NCBI GenBank assembly: GCA_026126245.1
Contig: JAHCJT010000003.1
Location: 1 to 56,641 of the forward strand
Direction: 5' to 3'
DNA: 56,641 nt
From: Alphaproteobacteria bacterium
GTDB lineage: Bacteria > Pseudomonadota > Alphaproteobacteria > Reyranellales > Reyranellaceae
Shown: piece by piece, positions 1 through 9,282 of the stretch
Layout of the letters: every line of letters begins with the position of its first letter
Numbering within the stretch: position 1 is the first letter of the stretch
Notes under the pieces: generated by a model
Told to the model about the DNA's origin: nothing
What the model saw: only the letters and a program-made list of their open reading frames with translations
Database searches by the model: none
Position numbers and translations under genes: made by a program

Positions 1-445
1 TGCGAGCGTACGCATCGTCGGTGTCGAGGCGGCCGGCAAGGGCATCGAGACCGGCGAGCATGCCGCGTCGCTGACCGGCGGTCGCCCCGGTGTGCTGCAC
101 GGCAACCGCACCTATCTGCTGCAGGATGCCGACGGGCAGATCACCGAGGCGCATTCGATTTCGGCCGGCCTGGACTATCCGGGCATCGGTCCGGAGCACG
201 CCTGGCTGAAAGAGGCCGGCCGGGTCGAATACGTATCGGCCACCGACACCGAAGCGCTCGATGCCTTCCAGCTGCTGTGCAAGCTGGAAGGCATCATCCC
301 GGCGCTCGAGCCGGCCCACGCGCTGGCGCATGTCATCAAGCTGGCCCCGACCTTGCCGAAAGACAATCTGCTGGTGATGAATCTGTGCGGTCGCGGCGAC
401 AAGGACGTGTTTGCCGTCGCTGAGCGGCTGGGAGTGAAGCTGTGA
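1..445 (+). CDS. trpB: Tryptophan synthase beta chain, C-terminal part
   Basis: Partial gene: the 5' end lies outside the window and the reading frame is open from base 2 to the TGA at 443-445. The beta subunit condenses indole with serine using pyridoxal phosphate, in the cytoplasm, as an alpha2beta2 complex with TrpA. The visible 147 residues match the C-terminal third of TrpB: a GVEAAGKG stretch, the HG-x3-YLLQD and [20 protein letters not shown] segments, and a late NLCGRGDKD motif (the family's usual (N)LSGRGDKD phosphate-binding loop). The last codons overlap the trpA start (GTG inside the GTGA junction), which implies translational coupling. Identification is secure. Confidence 0.97.
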   Translation, partial: ASVRIVGVEAAGKGIETGEHAASLTGGRPGVLHGNRTYLLQDADGQITEAHSISAGLDYPGIGPEHAWLKEAGRVEYVSATDTEALDAFQLLCKLEGIIPALEPAHALAHVIKLAPTLPKDNLLVMNLCGRGDKDVFAVAERLGVKL

Positions 446-1275
446 GCCGCATTACCGCGCGATTCGACAAGCTGAAGGCCGAAAAGCGCGCCGGTCTGGT
501 GACCTATGTCACGTCGGGTGATCCCAGCCCCGAGCTGTCGTTCGAGATCCTCAAGGGCCTGCCCAAGGCCGGCGCCGATCTGATCGAGTTCGGCATGCCC
601 TTCACCGATCCGATGGCTGACGGCCCATCGATCCAGGCAGCCGGCCAGCGCGCGCTGAAGGCCGGCATCACCATGGACAAGACCCTCGACATGGTGCGCC
701 GCTTTCGTGCCGAGACCGGCGATCGGGACACGCCCGTGCTGCTGATGGGCTACTACAACCTCATCTACCAGCGCGGCGTCGAACGCTTCTGCAAGGACGC
801 GGCCCAAGCCGGTGTCGATGGCTTCATCGTTGTCGATTTGCCGCCGGAGGAAGCCGACGAGCTCAAGCCGCACGCCACGGCCGCGGGCCTGGACACCGTG
901 CTGCTGACGGCGCCGACCACGGATGCCAGGCGGCTGCCCGCGGTCCTCAAGTATGCCTCGGGTTTCCTCTACTTCGTCTCGATCCTCGGCATCACCGGTA
1001 CGCGCTCGGCCACCGAGGAGGCGATCAGGAGCCACGTGGCGCGCCTGCGGGCGCAAACGACGCTGCCGGTCGGTGTCGGTTTCGGCATCAAGACGCCCGA
1101 TCAGGCCGCCGCCGTTGCACGACACGCCGATGCTGTTGTCGTGGGCTCGGCGATCGTCGATCGCGTCAAGGCTGGCCTCGACGACAAGGGCCATCCCAAG
1201 CCGGACCTGCTGCCCGGCGTCTTCGCCTACGTCCGGGCCCTGGCCGACGGCGTACGCGGGGCGCGGCAAGCCTAA
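442..1275 (+). CDS. trpA: Tryptophan synthase alpha chain
   Basis: 277 residues, the usual length. TrpA cleaves indole-3-glycerol phosphate to indole and glyceraldehyde-3-phosphate and channels indole to TrpB. The two catalytic acids fall at the classical positions: Glu49 in [11 protein letters not shown] and Asp60 in MADGP. Loop 6 (LGITGTRS, with the conserved GxTG) and the C-terminal phosphate-binding GFGIKTP and VVGSAIVD strands of the TIM barrel are present. The start is a GTG that overlaps the trpB stop, as expected for a coupled pair. No trp leader is visible because the operon begins upstream of the window. Confidence 0.97.
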   Translation: MSRITARFDKLKAEKRAGLVTYVTSGDPSPELSFEILKGLPKAGADLIEFGMPFTDPMADGPSIQAAGQRALKAGITMDKTLDMVRRFRAETGDRDTPVLLMGYYNLIYQRGVERFCKDAAQAGVDGFIVVDLPPEEADELKPHATAAGLDTVLLTAPTTDARRLPAVLKYASGFLYFVSILGITGTRSATEEAIRSHVARLRAQTTLPVGVGFGIKTPDQAAAVARHADAVVVGSAIVDRVKAGLDDKGHPKPDLLPGVFAYVRALADGVRGARQA

Positions 1276-1391
1276 GCGACCTCTCTAGCGGCCGCATCGG
1301 GGCCGGTCGCGCATTGCGATCGGCGGCTGGTGTCTTGAACGGTTGACCGCAATCGGGAAGTCTGGCGCCTCCCAAGGGAAGGCACGCAGTC

Positions 1392-3542
1392 ATGGACCAC
1401 CCTGCGCGCGGCGATCAGTTGGCCTACCAGCGCTATTTTGCCGGCATGGACGCGTCGATGGACCAGAAGGCCGCCTTCCTGGCGGCGCACCTGGTGACCG
1501 ACCCCGGCGCACGCATCCTCGATCTCGGTTGCGGTTCGGGCGCATTGTCGGCGCGGTTGGCGGCACTTGCGCCAGGGGCCGAGGTTGTTGGCCTCGACAT
1601 CGACCCACAGAGCGTGGCCCTGGCACGCGGCAAGTATCCGCTGCCCAATCTCGCTTTCGAAGTGGGTGACGCCGCTGCCGTACACGGGCCAGCCGACGCC
1701 GTTGTGTCGTGCTCGATGCTGCATCACATCTACACTTATGGTCCGCGGCCTTACGACGAGGGCGCGGCCGAAGCGGCAGTGCGCGCCCATATCGCCTCGC
1801 TGCGGCCAGGCGGACTGCTGGTGCTGCGCGATTTCTGCGTCGATGGCGCCCCCGACGAGACCTGCCTGCTGGATCTTAGCGACAATCCCGGACCTGACGG
1901 TCGCTCCGACATCGACATGCTGCGCGATTTCGCCACTCGCGCCCGGCCGCTCGATGCGTTGGGCAGCGGCTTTCCGCTCGAGGATCTCGGCGACAGCGGC
2001 GACGGCAGGCGGCGCTTCCGCCTGCCGCGACGTTGGTCGGCCGAGTTTCTGTTGCGCAAGGACTACCGCACGGACTGGGAGATCGAGCTGCGAGAGCAGT
2101 ACGCATTCTGGACCGTCGAGCACTTTGCGCGCCTTGCCGAGGCAGCCGGCACGCGCGTCATTCGCGCCGCACCTGTGCTCAACCCCTGGATCGTGCAGCA
2201 CCGTTTCGACGGCAAGGTGCGCCGCCTCGACGAACGCCTGCGGCCGCTGCCCTGGCCGGCAACCAACATGGTGCTGGTGGCACAGCGCGTCGCCCCGGGT
2301 CGGGCATTGCGCCTGCGCGAGCAACGGCTCGACCCGACGCCGCCTGACTATCTGCGGCTGAGCGCCTGGTCGGGCGACGGCAAGGCCTATGACCTGATCC
2401 AGCGCCCGACCGGTGCCGTCGACTTTCTTCCCTACACCATCGAGGCAAGTCGGTTGCGGGTGCTGGTGCGCGGCGGCTGGCCGCGGCCGGCCATGGTGAT
2501 GATGCGCCGCGGTGGTGACGTCGGCGAGGAGATCCGCTCGGGGCACGCCGTCGAGATGATTTCGCTGGCGTCCGATGGCCACGATCCGGCCGCCGATTTC
2601 CAGGCGCGGTCAGGCATCGCGATACCGGATGCCGCTGCCATCGAGGAGCTGTTGGCGTTTCTGCCGTCGGCCGGGATGGTCGACGAGGCCACGCGCGGCT
2701 TCGCCGTGCGCCTTGATGCCCAGCCCGCGCAGCGTCCCGCGCCGCGTCCACCAGGTCTCGCGTTTGACGCCGGTGCCCTTCAATCCGCCGACGCGCAGGG
2801 CCTGTTGCGCGCGGCCGAGGTCGGCATGCTGCCCGACGGCCGCCTCGAGCTGATGGTCCGCGCCTTGTCCCATCGACTGGGTCTGCCGGCCGGCGCGTGG
2901 GTGGGTGATGCGTTCACGCCGCCTGCCGCCGATCTGCCGGCCACGACCTGGGCTCATGCGGCTCGCCCCGCTGGCACGCCCTTTGTGCCGCAAACCGCCG
3001 TCAGCGGTTTCCTGCGGCGCGTGCGATCGGTGTTTGGTGAAGATCTTCTCGGGCCGGACGGTCCGGTACCTGGCGCACGGCAGGCGTTGGAAATGGCGAT
3101 ACCGGCGAGGCACAGCACCTGGACCGTCTCGATCCTGCCTACTTGCCGCGATACGGCGGGGCGGCTCGTCATCGGCATCGAGCGGCGCGTGCTGCCTGCG
3201 GCCCAGCTGCGCTTCGGCGACGCTGCGCTGCCCTGCGTGCCGGCATGGCGCGTGCCGCTGCTGCCCGACGCGGCCGACCCGTTGTTGTCGGCGGCTGCGC
3301 AAGCGATGGGCTGCGACGCAGGCGCTCTGACCCGCCTGGGCGCCGCCTACCATCCCAGCCTGGGCATCACGCCCGAGCGCGTGCAGCCATTCGTGCTGCC
3401 AGCCGATGCGCTGCCGACGGACAAGCGCAGCTGGCTCGATTTCGTGGCGCTGGACGAACTGCTGGCGCGGGCACGCGAGGTGCGCGACGGACACCTGCTC
3501 ATCGCGGCGTTCCGACTGGCCGGCATGACCGGCCTCGCCTGA
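1392..3542 (+). CDS. SAM-dependent methyltransferase fused to two Nudix-like folds
   Basis: 716 residues. The N-terminal ~300 residues form a class I methyltransferase: motif I at about residues 42-50 (ILDLGCGSG), acidic motif II (VVGLDID), a motif with SCSMLHH, and LRPGGLLVLRDF. From about residue 317 two successive regions look like Nudix folds that have lost the Nudix box. The first runs from an FLPYTIEASRLRVLVRGGW strand to FLPSAGMVDE near 423. The second runs from STWTVSILPT near 575 to YHPSLGITPERVQPF near 653. The PS-x-G-x-x-xE layout recalls the tail of ADP-ribose pyrophosphatase-type Nudix proteins, but no GX5EX7REUXEEXGU is present. The substrate is unknown. It stands alone between trpA and a convergent hydrolase. 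The methyltransferase call is firm; the Nudix-like reading is my inference. Confidence 0.75.
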   Translation: MDHPARGDQLAYQRYFAGMDASMDQKAAFLAAHLVTDPGARILDLGCGSGALSARLAALAPGAEVVGLDIDPQSVALARGKYPLPNLAFEVGDAAAVHGPADAVVSCSMLHHIYTYGPRPYDEGAAEAAVRAHIASLRPGGLLVLRDFCVDGAPDETCLLDLSDNPGPDGRSDIDMLRDFATRARPLDALGSGFPLEDLGDSGDGRRRFRLPRRWSAEFLLRKDYRTDWEIELREQYAFWTVEHFARLAEAAGTRVIRAAPVLNPWIVQHRFDGKVRRLDERLRPLPWPATNMVLVAQRVAPGRALRLREQRLDPTPPDYLRLSAWSGDGKAYDLIQRPTGAVDFLPYTIEASRLRVLVRGGWPRPAMVMMRRGGDVGEEIRSGHAVEMISLASDGHDPAADFQARSGIAIPDAAAIEELLAFLPSAGMVDEATRGFAVRLDAQPAQRPAPRPPGLAFDAGALQSADAQGLLRAAEVGMLPDGRLELMVRALSHRLGLPAGAWVGDAFTPPAADLPATTWAHAARPAGTPFVPQTAVSGFLRRVRSVFGEDLLGPDGPVPGARQALEMAIPARHSTWTVSILPTCRDTAGRLVIGIERRVLPAAQLRFGDAALPCVPAWRVPLLPDAADPLLSAAAQAMGCDAGALTRLGAAYHPSLGITPERVQPFVLPADALPTDKRSWLDFVALDELLARAREVRDGHLLIAAFRLAGMTGLA

Positions 3543-3683
3543 GCCGGCGGCGCAACCAAGCCGATGGCGCCGCACGGGAGGCGCGGCGACAGGAAGAAGT
3601 TTCGACTGGTACAGGGAAGAGAATCTTGGTCGGGTCAGGCGCGAGGACGGCGTGACTCACCGCCGCATCGCGCGGGTCGGACG

Positions 3684-4337
3684 TCAATCGTCCTCGAACA
3701 GCATGTCGCAGACAAACGGATTGGTCTTGCGTTCCCAACCGAAGGTCGACGTCTGGCCGTGGCCCGGCACGAAGCCGATGTCGTCGCCCAGCGGGAACAA
3801 TTTGTGGCGGATCGAGTGGAACAACTGCTCCTGATTGCCCGTGGGCAGGTCGGTGCGACCGACCGAGCCGCGGAACAGCACGTCGCCAACAAACGCGATC
3901 TTCGCCGGTCTGTGCACGAAGACAACGTGGCCCGGCGTGTGACCCGGGCAGTGAACGACGTCGAATGTCTGTTCGCCAAAGCTGATCGTGTCGCCGTCGT
4001 GCAGCCACCGGTCGGGCCGGAACGGCTTGGGCACCGCAAAGCCATACTTGCGGTTGGAGTCCGGCAGGCCGTCGATCAGGAACAGGTCATCTTCGTGCGG
4101 CCCCTCGATCTTCACGCCATAGTGCTCGGCGATGGCGCCGGCGCCGGAGGCGTGATCGATATGACCGTGCGTCAGCAGCACCTTGGCGATGTCGACGCCC
4201 ATTTCGGACACCGCCTCCTCCAGCCGCTCGACCTCGCCGCCGGGATCGACCAGCGCGCCCTGGTTGGTGGTTTCGCACCAAACTAGCGAACAATTCTGCT
4301 GGAACGGCGTGACCGGAATGACCGCGACTTTTAGCAT
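3684..4337 (-). CDS. Metallo-beta-lactamase fold hydrolase (glyoxalase II-like)
   Basis: 217 residues, cytoplasmic (no signal peptide). The zinc-binding motif THGHIDH lies at residues 56-62. Further ligands are His133 in CPGHTPGH, the Asp in FVGDVLF, and His193 in VPGHGQ, so the full dinuclear-metal set of the family is present. The insert GSVGRTDLPTG is typical of the YcbL-like small glyoxalase II group (type II hydroxyacylglutathione hydrolases), which probably hydrolyse thioesters such as S-lactoylglutathione. I start at the ATG giving MLKVAVIPVTPFQQNC, where family similarity begins; the frame stays open far upstream but that part is antisense to the dac gene. Convergent with the methyltransferase and divergent from the carboxypeptidase. 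Confidence 0.85.
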   Translation of the reverse strand: MLKVAVIPVTPFQQNCSLVWCETTNQGALVDPGGEVERLEEAVSEMGVDIAKVLLTHGHIDHASGAGAIAEHYGVKIEGPHEDDLFLIDGLPDSNRKYGFAVPKPFRPDRWLHDGDTISFGEQTFDVVHCPGHTPGHVVFVHRPAKIAFVGDVLFRGSVGRTDLPTGNQEQLFHSIRHKLFPLGDDIGFVPGHGQTSTFGWERKTNPFVCDMLFEDD

Positions 4338-4469
4338 GATCCGCAAGCAATCAGTGGTGACAGGCCTTCCTAAGCCCTGACCGGATGCTTGCCTAGCATC
4401 AATTGCACCGGTGGCCCCATGGGCCGCGCAACAGTTCCGGCCGGTCGCGATCGGCGGTAATATGACAAC

Positions 4470-5690
4470 ATGCGTAGTCTGCGTTCTTGGCTTGTGGCCA
4501 CCTCGGCTGCGGTGCTCGCCATCCTGGCCGCGCCCGCAACCGCCCAACTCTCGACCATCCAGACGCCGACTGGACCGCTGGTGGTTGGCCCCTCGATCGT
4601 TGTCGACGCCCAGAGCGGCGAAGTCCTGCACCAGCGCGATGCCGGCTCGCCGTTCTATCCGGCATCGATCACCAAGTTGATGACTCTCTATCTGTTGTTC
4701 GAAGACCTGAAGGCGGGCCGCATCAAGCTGCAGGACAAGATCGGCTTCTCCGATCATGCCTACAACCAGCAGCCATCCAAGCTGGTGCTGCCGCGCGGCT
4801 TCCAGATCACCGTCGAGCAGGCGATCCTGGCGCTGATCCTGCGTTCGGCGAACGATGTCGCCGTGGCGATCGGCGAGCGGCTGGGCGGGTCGGAGGCCGC
4901 TTTTGCGCAGCGCATGACGACCACCGCCCGTCGCCTGGGCATGACCGGCAGCATTTTCAAGAACCCCAGCGGCTGGAAGGATCCCGGCCAGATGACCACG
5001 GCGCGCGACATGGCGCTGTTGGCGATCGCCCTGGTTCATGATTTTCCGCAGTACTACACCTACTTCAACGCGCACGACGTGGTGATCAACAACGTGCGCA
5101 TCGCGCATACGGTCAAGTTTCTCGACATGTATCCTGGTGCCGACGGTCTGAAGACCGGCTTTCTGTGCTCATCCGGCTTCAACCTTGTGGCCTCGGCAGT
5201 GCGCGACGGCCGCCGTCTGGTTGGCGTGGTCACCGGGTTCCGGCGCGCCGACCTGCGCGACGAGCACGCGGTGCGGCTGTTCGACGAGGCGCTGCGCGTG
5301 AAGAGCGGCGGCGCCCGACCCAAGGTCTGGCAACTCGACAACGCCGGCGGTGCGCCGGCCACCATTTTCACCGACGCCGACTGCGTGCCGGCACGCTACG
5401 ACTATCCCGGCGACGGGGCCTGGGTTGGCACGTTCGCCAGCGTGGCCGCAGCACGCCAGGCGCATGTCGCCGCACAGGCCAAGCTGGCCAGCGCCGGCCG
5501 CACTTGGTTGGGGCGCGAGTGGATCGTCGATATCGTCATGAACAAACAGCGCAAGTTCGCGACCGTGATCGCCGATCTCGAGCCCGGCGAAGCGCAGCAG
5601 CTGTGCGCCATTTACCAGGCCGGCCGCCAATTCTGCCAAGTCATGCAGCCGCAACAACTGAGGCGTCCGTTCCACAACCTGTGGCGTTGA
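4470..5690 (+). CDS. D-alanyl-D-alanine carboxypeptidase (S11 family) with SPOR-like tail
   Basis: 406 residues. A Sec signal peptide (about residues 1-26, ending APATAQ) exports it to the periplasm, where family members remove the terminal D-Ala from peptidoglycan stem peptides. All three penicillin-binding motifs are intact: S66-I-T-K69, S126-A-N128, and K228-T-G230 followed by FLCSSGFNL. The C-terminal part (about 320-390) carries an aromatic/Ala-rich stretch (GAWVGTFASVAAARQA) resembling the SPOR peptidoglycan-binding fold found in several alphaproteobacterial DacA/DacC proteins; that domain call is tentative. No obvious Shine-Dalgarno precedes the ATG. Monocistronic, between divergent and convergent neighbours. 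Confidence 0.9.
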   Translation: MRSLRSWLVATSAAVLAILAAPATAQLSTIQTPTGPLVVGPSIVVDAQSGEVLHQRDAGSPFYPASITKLMTLYLLFEDLKAGRIKLQDKIGFSDHAYNQQPSKLVLPRGFQITVEQAILALILRSANDVAVAIGERLGGSEAAFAQRMTTTARRLGMTGSIFKNPSGWKDPGQMTTARDMALLAIALVHDFPQYYTYFNAHDVVINNVRIAHTVKFLDMYPGADGLKTGFLCSSGFNLVASAVRDGRRLVGVVTGFRRADLRDEHAVRLFDEALRVKSGGARPKVWQLDNAGGAPATIFTDADCVPARYDYPGDGAWVGTFASVAAARQAHVAAQAKLASAGRTWLGREWIVDIVMNKQRKFATVIADLEPGEAQQLCAIYQAGRQFCQVMQPQQLRRPFHNLWR

Positions 5691-5711
5691 ACGGGCCGCG
5701 CCGATCTGCTC

Positions 5712-8000
5712 TCAGGCCGCAGTCGACGGCATCGGCAGTGGTGCGACCACGGCGGTAGCGGGCGTCGGCGCCGAGTCCAGGGTGATCGTGAAGCGGGCAC
5801 CGCCCTCGGCGCGGTTTTCCGCCACGATCGTGCCGCCCATCTGACGGACAATCTGGTAGCTGACCGACAGGCCAAGGCCGGTACCCTTGCCGACGGGTTT
5901 GGTGGTGAAGAACGGCTCGAACAGTCGCGCCATGACATTGTCCGGCATACCCGGTCCGTCGTCTTCGACGGAGATCACGACCTTGCCGGCCACTGGCTGG
6001 CAGCGGGCGACGATCGCGATCATGCCGGATTGCGGGCGACCTTCCATCGCAGCACTACGCCCGAGGATGGCGTCACGCGCATTGATAATTAGATTGATGA
6101 CAACCTGCTGCAGGCGGCTGGCATGGCCCAGAACCGGCGCGCAGACCGAGCCGACGTCCAGATCCAGGTCGATGTGCGACAAGCGCATTTGTTCGCGCAG
6201 CAATTGGGTTGCCGCCCGCAGAGTCTCAGGAACGTCGAAGGGCTGCGGCGCGACTTCGGGCCTGCGCGCAAAGGCCTTGAGCTCCTGGATGATGCTCGCC
6301 GCGCGTTCGGTCTGCCCGACGATCCGCGTCAGCTTGGCGTCGATCAACTCGGTGACATCGGCAAGCGACGCCTCGGGCATGTCCTGCAACTGCTCAAGCA
6401 GGCTTTCGGCGGCAAAGCGGATGATGGTCAGCGGCTGGTTGATTTCGTGAGCAACGCCCGATGCCATCTCGCCGACGGTCGCCAGCCGCGCGGAATCAAA
6501 AAGCTGCATCTCGGTGGCGCGCCTCTCAGTCTCATCGACTGCTAAGAATACCACCTGCTGGACGTGGCCGTCTTCGTCGCGCACGGGGTTTGCCGTGACG
6601 TGAAAGGTACGCCGCCGCCCTTGACGGTCGGCAATCGAGCTTTCGTAGTCGATGGCCGCAATGGGATCGGACGGCGCCGCCGAAAACCAGGCGTCGAAGG
6701 CCTCCCGATTGATCGGGTTCCTGACTACTTCGTCCAGCGGTCGGCCCACCACCATCTCGATTGTTCTGCCTGGCTGGCTATCGATGAAGCCCCGATTGGC
6801 CATGACAATGCGCATCTCGCGGTCAACGACCACGATGGACGCGCCAGATGACTGGACCACGGATTCCAGGCGCTGCAGCTCATAGCGCAATCGCTCGGCC
6901 ATCTCGTGCTCGGCCTGGACGTCACGCACGACGCCCGTTGCCACCACATTGTCGCCGAGTCCGTCGGCCTTCTCGGGCGCGGCCATGCGCACCTCGACAT
7001 GCCTCACCGAGCCATCCTTGCAGAGCGCGCGGTGCGGGAAGGCCACGGGCGTGCCGCGATACCGCAGCATCTGGGTGACGCAATCGTCGAGGCGCGAACG
7101 ATCGTCGGGGTGGACAATGTCATGCGTCCGGCGGCCAACGAGTTCGTCGGGGCGGTAGCCAAGGATTTGCGTGACCGCACCGCCGAGGTACAGGAACCGC
7201 CCGTTCCTGTCGGTGGAGAAGACGGCGTCGGAAAGCGAATTGACCAGCTGGTCGAACCGACGCCGGGCATCCTCCGCTTCCTCTTCTCTGCGCTTAAGGT
7301 CGGTGACATCCATGCGGATCATGGCGGTGAAGCCGCTTGTCGTCGGTGTCTGCGATAGGCGCACCGTCTGACCGTTGGACCACAGCAAGTCGACGGTCTG
7401 GCCCTCGCGGTAGCGCTTCAGATAGTCCGCTTTCCAGTTGGTCAGATCGCGATCCGGGAACTCGCGGCGCAAGCGGTTCTCGAATTCGCTGAGGACGCCG
7501 TCGTAGGTCAGACCGATCATGCCGTCGGTCAGGCCGCCCATGTGCCCGAGCATGCGATTGTAGGGCGCGCTGTAGTACGTCAGACGATCATGACTGTCGT
7601 AGAGCGCAAAGCCGACGGGGATTGCGTCCAGGGCTTCGGCCAGCAGCTTGTAGTTCGCGTCAGCCTTGTCCGCCGCGATCCGGGCGGCATTGGCCGCCGC
7701 CCGGTGTCGAGCTGCAAGGCGGGTCACGTGCCACGACAAAGCCACTGCCGCCACCAGCGCAACGGCACAGAGGGCAAGCACCGGCAGGATCCAAGTGGGC
7801 GCATCGCCACCACCCGCAGGCAAAGACACATGCGCCAGCCCAGTCACCGCAACCCCGGCGACCGCCACCAACGTCAAGACGATCAAGCAGCCAGCCGTGG
7901 CGGGGCCGCACACGTCGCTGATGCGCTTCACAAGGTTGGCGGAATCGGAGCTATCGGCTCTCGCCGTTGCCGCCTGCGTTGCTTGGTGAGTCGCTGCCAT
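5712..8000 (-). CDS. Membrane sensor histidine kinase with three PAS domains
   Basis: 762 residues from the ATG giving MAATHQATQ. Two membrane segments (about 36-58 and 70-90) are separated by only a dozen residues, so there is hardly any periplasmic sensor. Sensing is probably through three cytoplasmic PAS domains (about 120-235, 260-375 and 385-500). The HisKA box (GVAHEINQP) places the phospho-acceptor at His518. The HATPase domain shows N (VINLIINARDA), G1 (EDDGPGMP), F (LFEPFFTTK) and G2 (GTGLGLS) boxes. No receiver domain is attached and no response regulator is adjacent, so the partner is unknown. The frame extends 27 codons further upstream, but the internal ATG gives a more normal start. 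It ends 21 bases from the convergent carboxypeptidase gene. Confidence 0.92.
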   Translation of the reverse strand: MAATHQATQAATARADSSDSANLVKRISDVCGPATAGCLIVLTLVAVAGVAVTGLAHVSLPAGGGDAPTWILPVLALCAVALVAAVALSWHVTRLAARHRAAANAARIAADKADANYKLLAEALDAIPVGFALYDSHDRLTYYSAPYNRMLGHMGGLTDGMIGLTYDGVLSEFENRLRREFPDRDLTNWKADYLKRYREGQTVDLLWSNGQTVRLSQTPTTSGFTAMIRMDVTDLKRREEEAEDARRRFDQLVNSLSDAVFSTDRNGRFLYLGGAVTQILGYRPDELVGRRTHDIVHPDDRSRLDDCVTQMLRYRGTPVAFPHRALCKDGSVRHVEVRMAAPEKADGLGDNVVATGVVRDVQAEHEMAERLRYELQRLESVVQSSGASIVVVDREMRIVMANRGFIDSQPGRTIEMVVGRPLDEVVRNPINREAFDAWFSAAPSDPIAAIDYESSIADRQGRRRTFHVTANPVRDEDGHVQQVVFLAVDETERRATEMQLFDSARLATVGEMASGVAHEINQPLTIIRFAAESLLEQLQDMPEASLADVTELIDAKLTRIVGQTERAASIIQELKAFARRPEVAPQPFDVPETLRAATQLLREQMRLSHIDLDLDVGSVCAPVLGHASRLQQVVINLIINARDAILGRSAAMEGRPQSGMIAIVARCQPVAGKVVISVEDDGPGMPDNVMARLFEPFFTTKPVGKGTGLGLSVSYQIVRQMGGTIVAENRAEGGARFTITLDSAPTPATAVVAPLPMPSTAA

Positions 8001-8370
8001 CCGTGTTCCGCCACTCGGCTCGCAGTTGCGCGGACGCGCGAGCCAATTTTGCCTCGGCATCCGGACAATCCCGATTTGCACATTTTACAGTATCTTGCCG
8101 CCTATCTCGAATTTCTCAGTGAAGATACGTCTCGTATGGCACAGTAACAGTTCATCTTATATGAAAGTAGATCATATGGGGCGGCGGCATAGTAAGGGCT
8201 TTTCGGTCGAACGCGGACCGAAGCCCCGGCCGTATCGTCCGCGCGGCGGCTGCCACGGTTAATCTGTTGATCTAAAAAAGAGAATCGGACTTTGCGACAT
8301 CCCGCGATTCATGCGATATGGCTCCCTTGACGAGGCTGTCGCGGTCAAACGGGGGCGATAAGGTCTCACC
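8001..8370. promoter_or_regulatory. Divergent intergenic region (histidine kinase / accD) with clustered half-sites
   Basis: 370 bases without a convincing gene between two divergent starts, so both promoters should lie here. About 8080-8180 is clearly AT-richer than the surroundings. It contains overlapping inverted half-sites: TTCAT (8151-8155) paired with ATGAA (8161-8165), and ATATGA (8159-8164) paired with TCATAT (8172-8177). This looks like an operator cluster, but I cannot name a regulator. A modest ribosome-binding site (AAGG, about 8 nt spacing) precedes accD. I do not see a confident sigma-70 -35/-10 pair. Confidence 0.35.
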
Positions 8371-9249
8371 ATGAACTGGCTGACCAATTTCGTGCGGCCC
8401 AAGCTGCGGGCCCTCGTGGCGCGCAAGGAAGCGCCCGAAAATCTGTGGCTGAAATGCCCGAATTGCGAACAGATGCTGTTCCACCGCGATCTCGAGGCCA
8501 GCCAGCAGGTCTGCACCCACTGCGAGCATCATCTGCGCATCCGGCCGGCGGCCCGGCTGGAAGCCTTGTTTGATGATGGCAAATACGACAGCCATCCGCT
8601 GCCGAAAACGCCGATCGACCCGCTGCGATTTCGCGACCGCAAGCGCTACACCGACCGACTGAAAGAGGCGCAGGCCGAGATCGGCCCGCACGCCGAGGCA
8701 CTGGTCGTGGCCAGCGGCAACATCGGTGGCCATGCAACTGTCGCTGCCGTCTGCGACTTTGCCTTCATGGGCGGCTCCATGGGGATTGCCGTCGGCGAGG
8801 GCATCCTGATGGCAGCCAGCCTCGCGATCGAGAAGGCGGCGCCGCTGGTCGTGTTTTCCGCGTCGGGCGGGGCGCGCATGCAGGAGGCGATCCTGTCGCT
8901 GATGCAGATGCCGCGCACCACCATCGCGGTGCAGCGGGTCAAGGAAGCCGGCCTGCCCTACATCGTGGTGTTGACGGATCCGACGACCGGTGGCGTGACG
9001 GCTTCTTTCGCCATGCTGGGCGACATCCATATCGCCGAGCCGGGGGCGTTGATCGGCTTCTCCGGCCAGCGCGTCATCCAGGACACCATCCGGGAGACAC
9101 TGCCTCCCGGCTTCCAGCGTGCCGAGTACCAGTTCGATCACGGCATGGTCGACATGATCGTGCATCGTCACAAGATGCGCGAGACGCTGATCCGTATCAC
9201 CGACCTTCTGCTCAAGCGGCCGCCGGCGGAAACGCCCGCGGCGGCCTGA
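8371..9249 (+). CDS. accD: Acetyl-CoA carboxylase carboxyltransferase subunit beta
   Basis: 292 residues. Forms the beta half of the carboxyltransferase that moves the carboxyl group from biotin to acetyl-CoA, giving malonyl-CoA for fatty acid synthesis; it works with AccA, AccB and AccC, which are not in the window. An N-terminal zinc ribbon has C29-P-N-C32 and C48-T-H-C51. The crotonase-like core shows SASGGARMQE, TDPTTGGVTASFA and GALIGFSGQRVI, all typical. Immediately followed by folC, an arrangement common in alphaproteobacteria. Confidence 0.97.
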   Translation: MNWLTNFVRPKLRALVARKEAPENLWLKCPNCEQMLFHRDLEASQQVCTHCEHHLRIRPAARLEALFDDGKYDSHPLPKTPIDPLRFRDRKRYTDRLKEAQAEIGPHAEALVVASGNIGGHATVAAVCDFAFMGGSMGIAVGEGILMAASLAIEKAAPLVVFSASGGARMQEAILSLMQMPRTTIAVQRVKEAGLPYIVVLTDPTTGGVTASFAMLGDIHIAEPGALIGFSGQRVIQDTIRETLPPGFQRAEYQFDHGMVDMIVHRHKMRETLIRITDLLLKRPPAETPAAA

Positions 9250-9282
9250 CGATTGCGCCGCGCGGATTGCCGTGCAGCGACC

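Noticed and set aside
1272-2582. A 436-codon minus-strand frame opposite the methyltransferase gene
   Set aside because: The plus strand shows clear methyltransferase motifs; this frame has none and is compositionally a GC-rich shadow.
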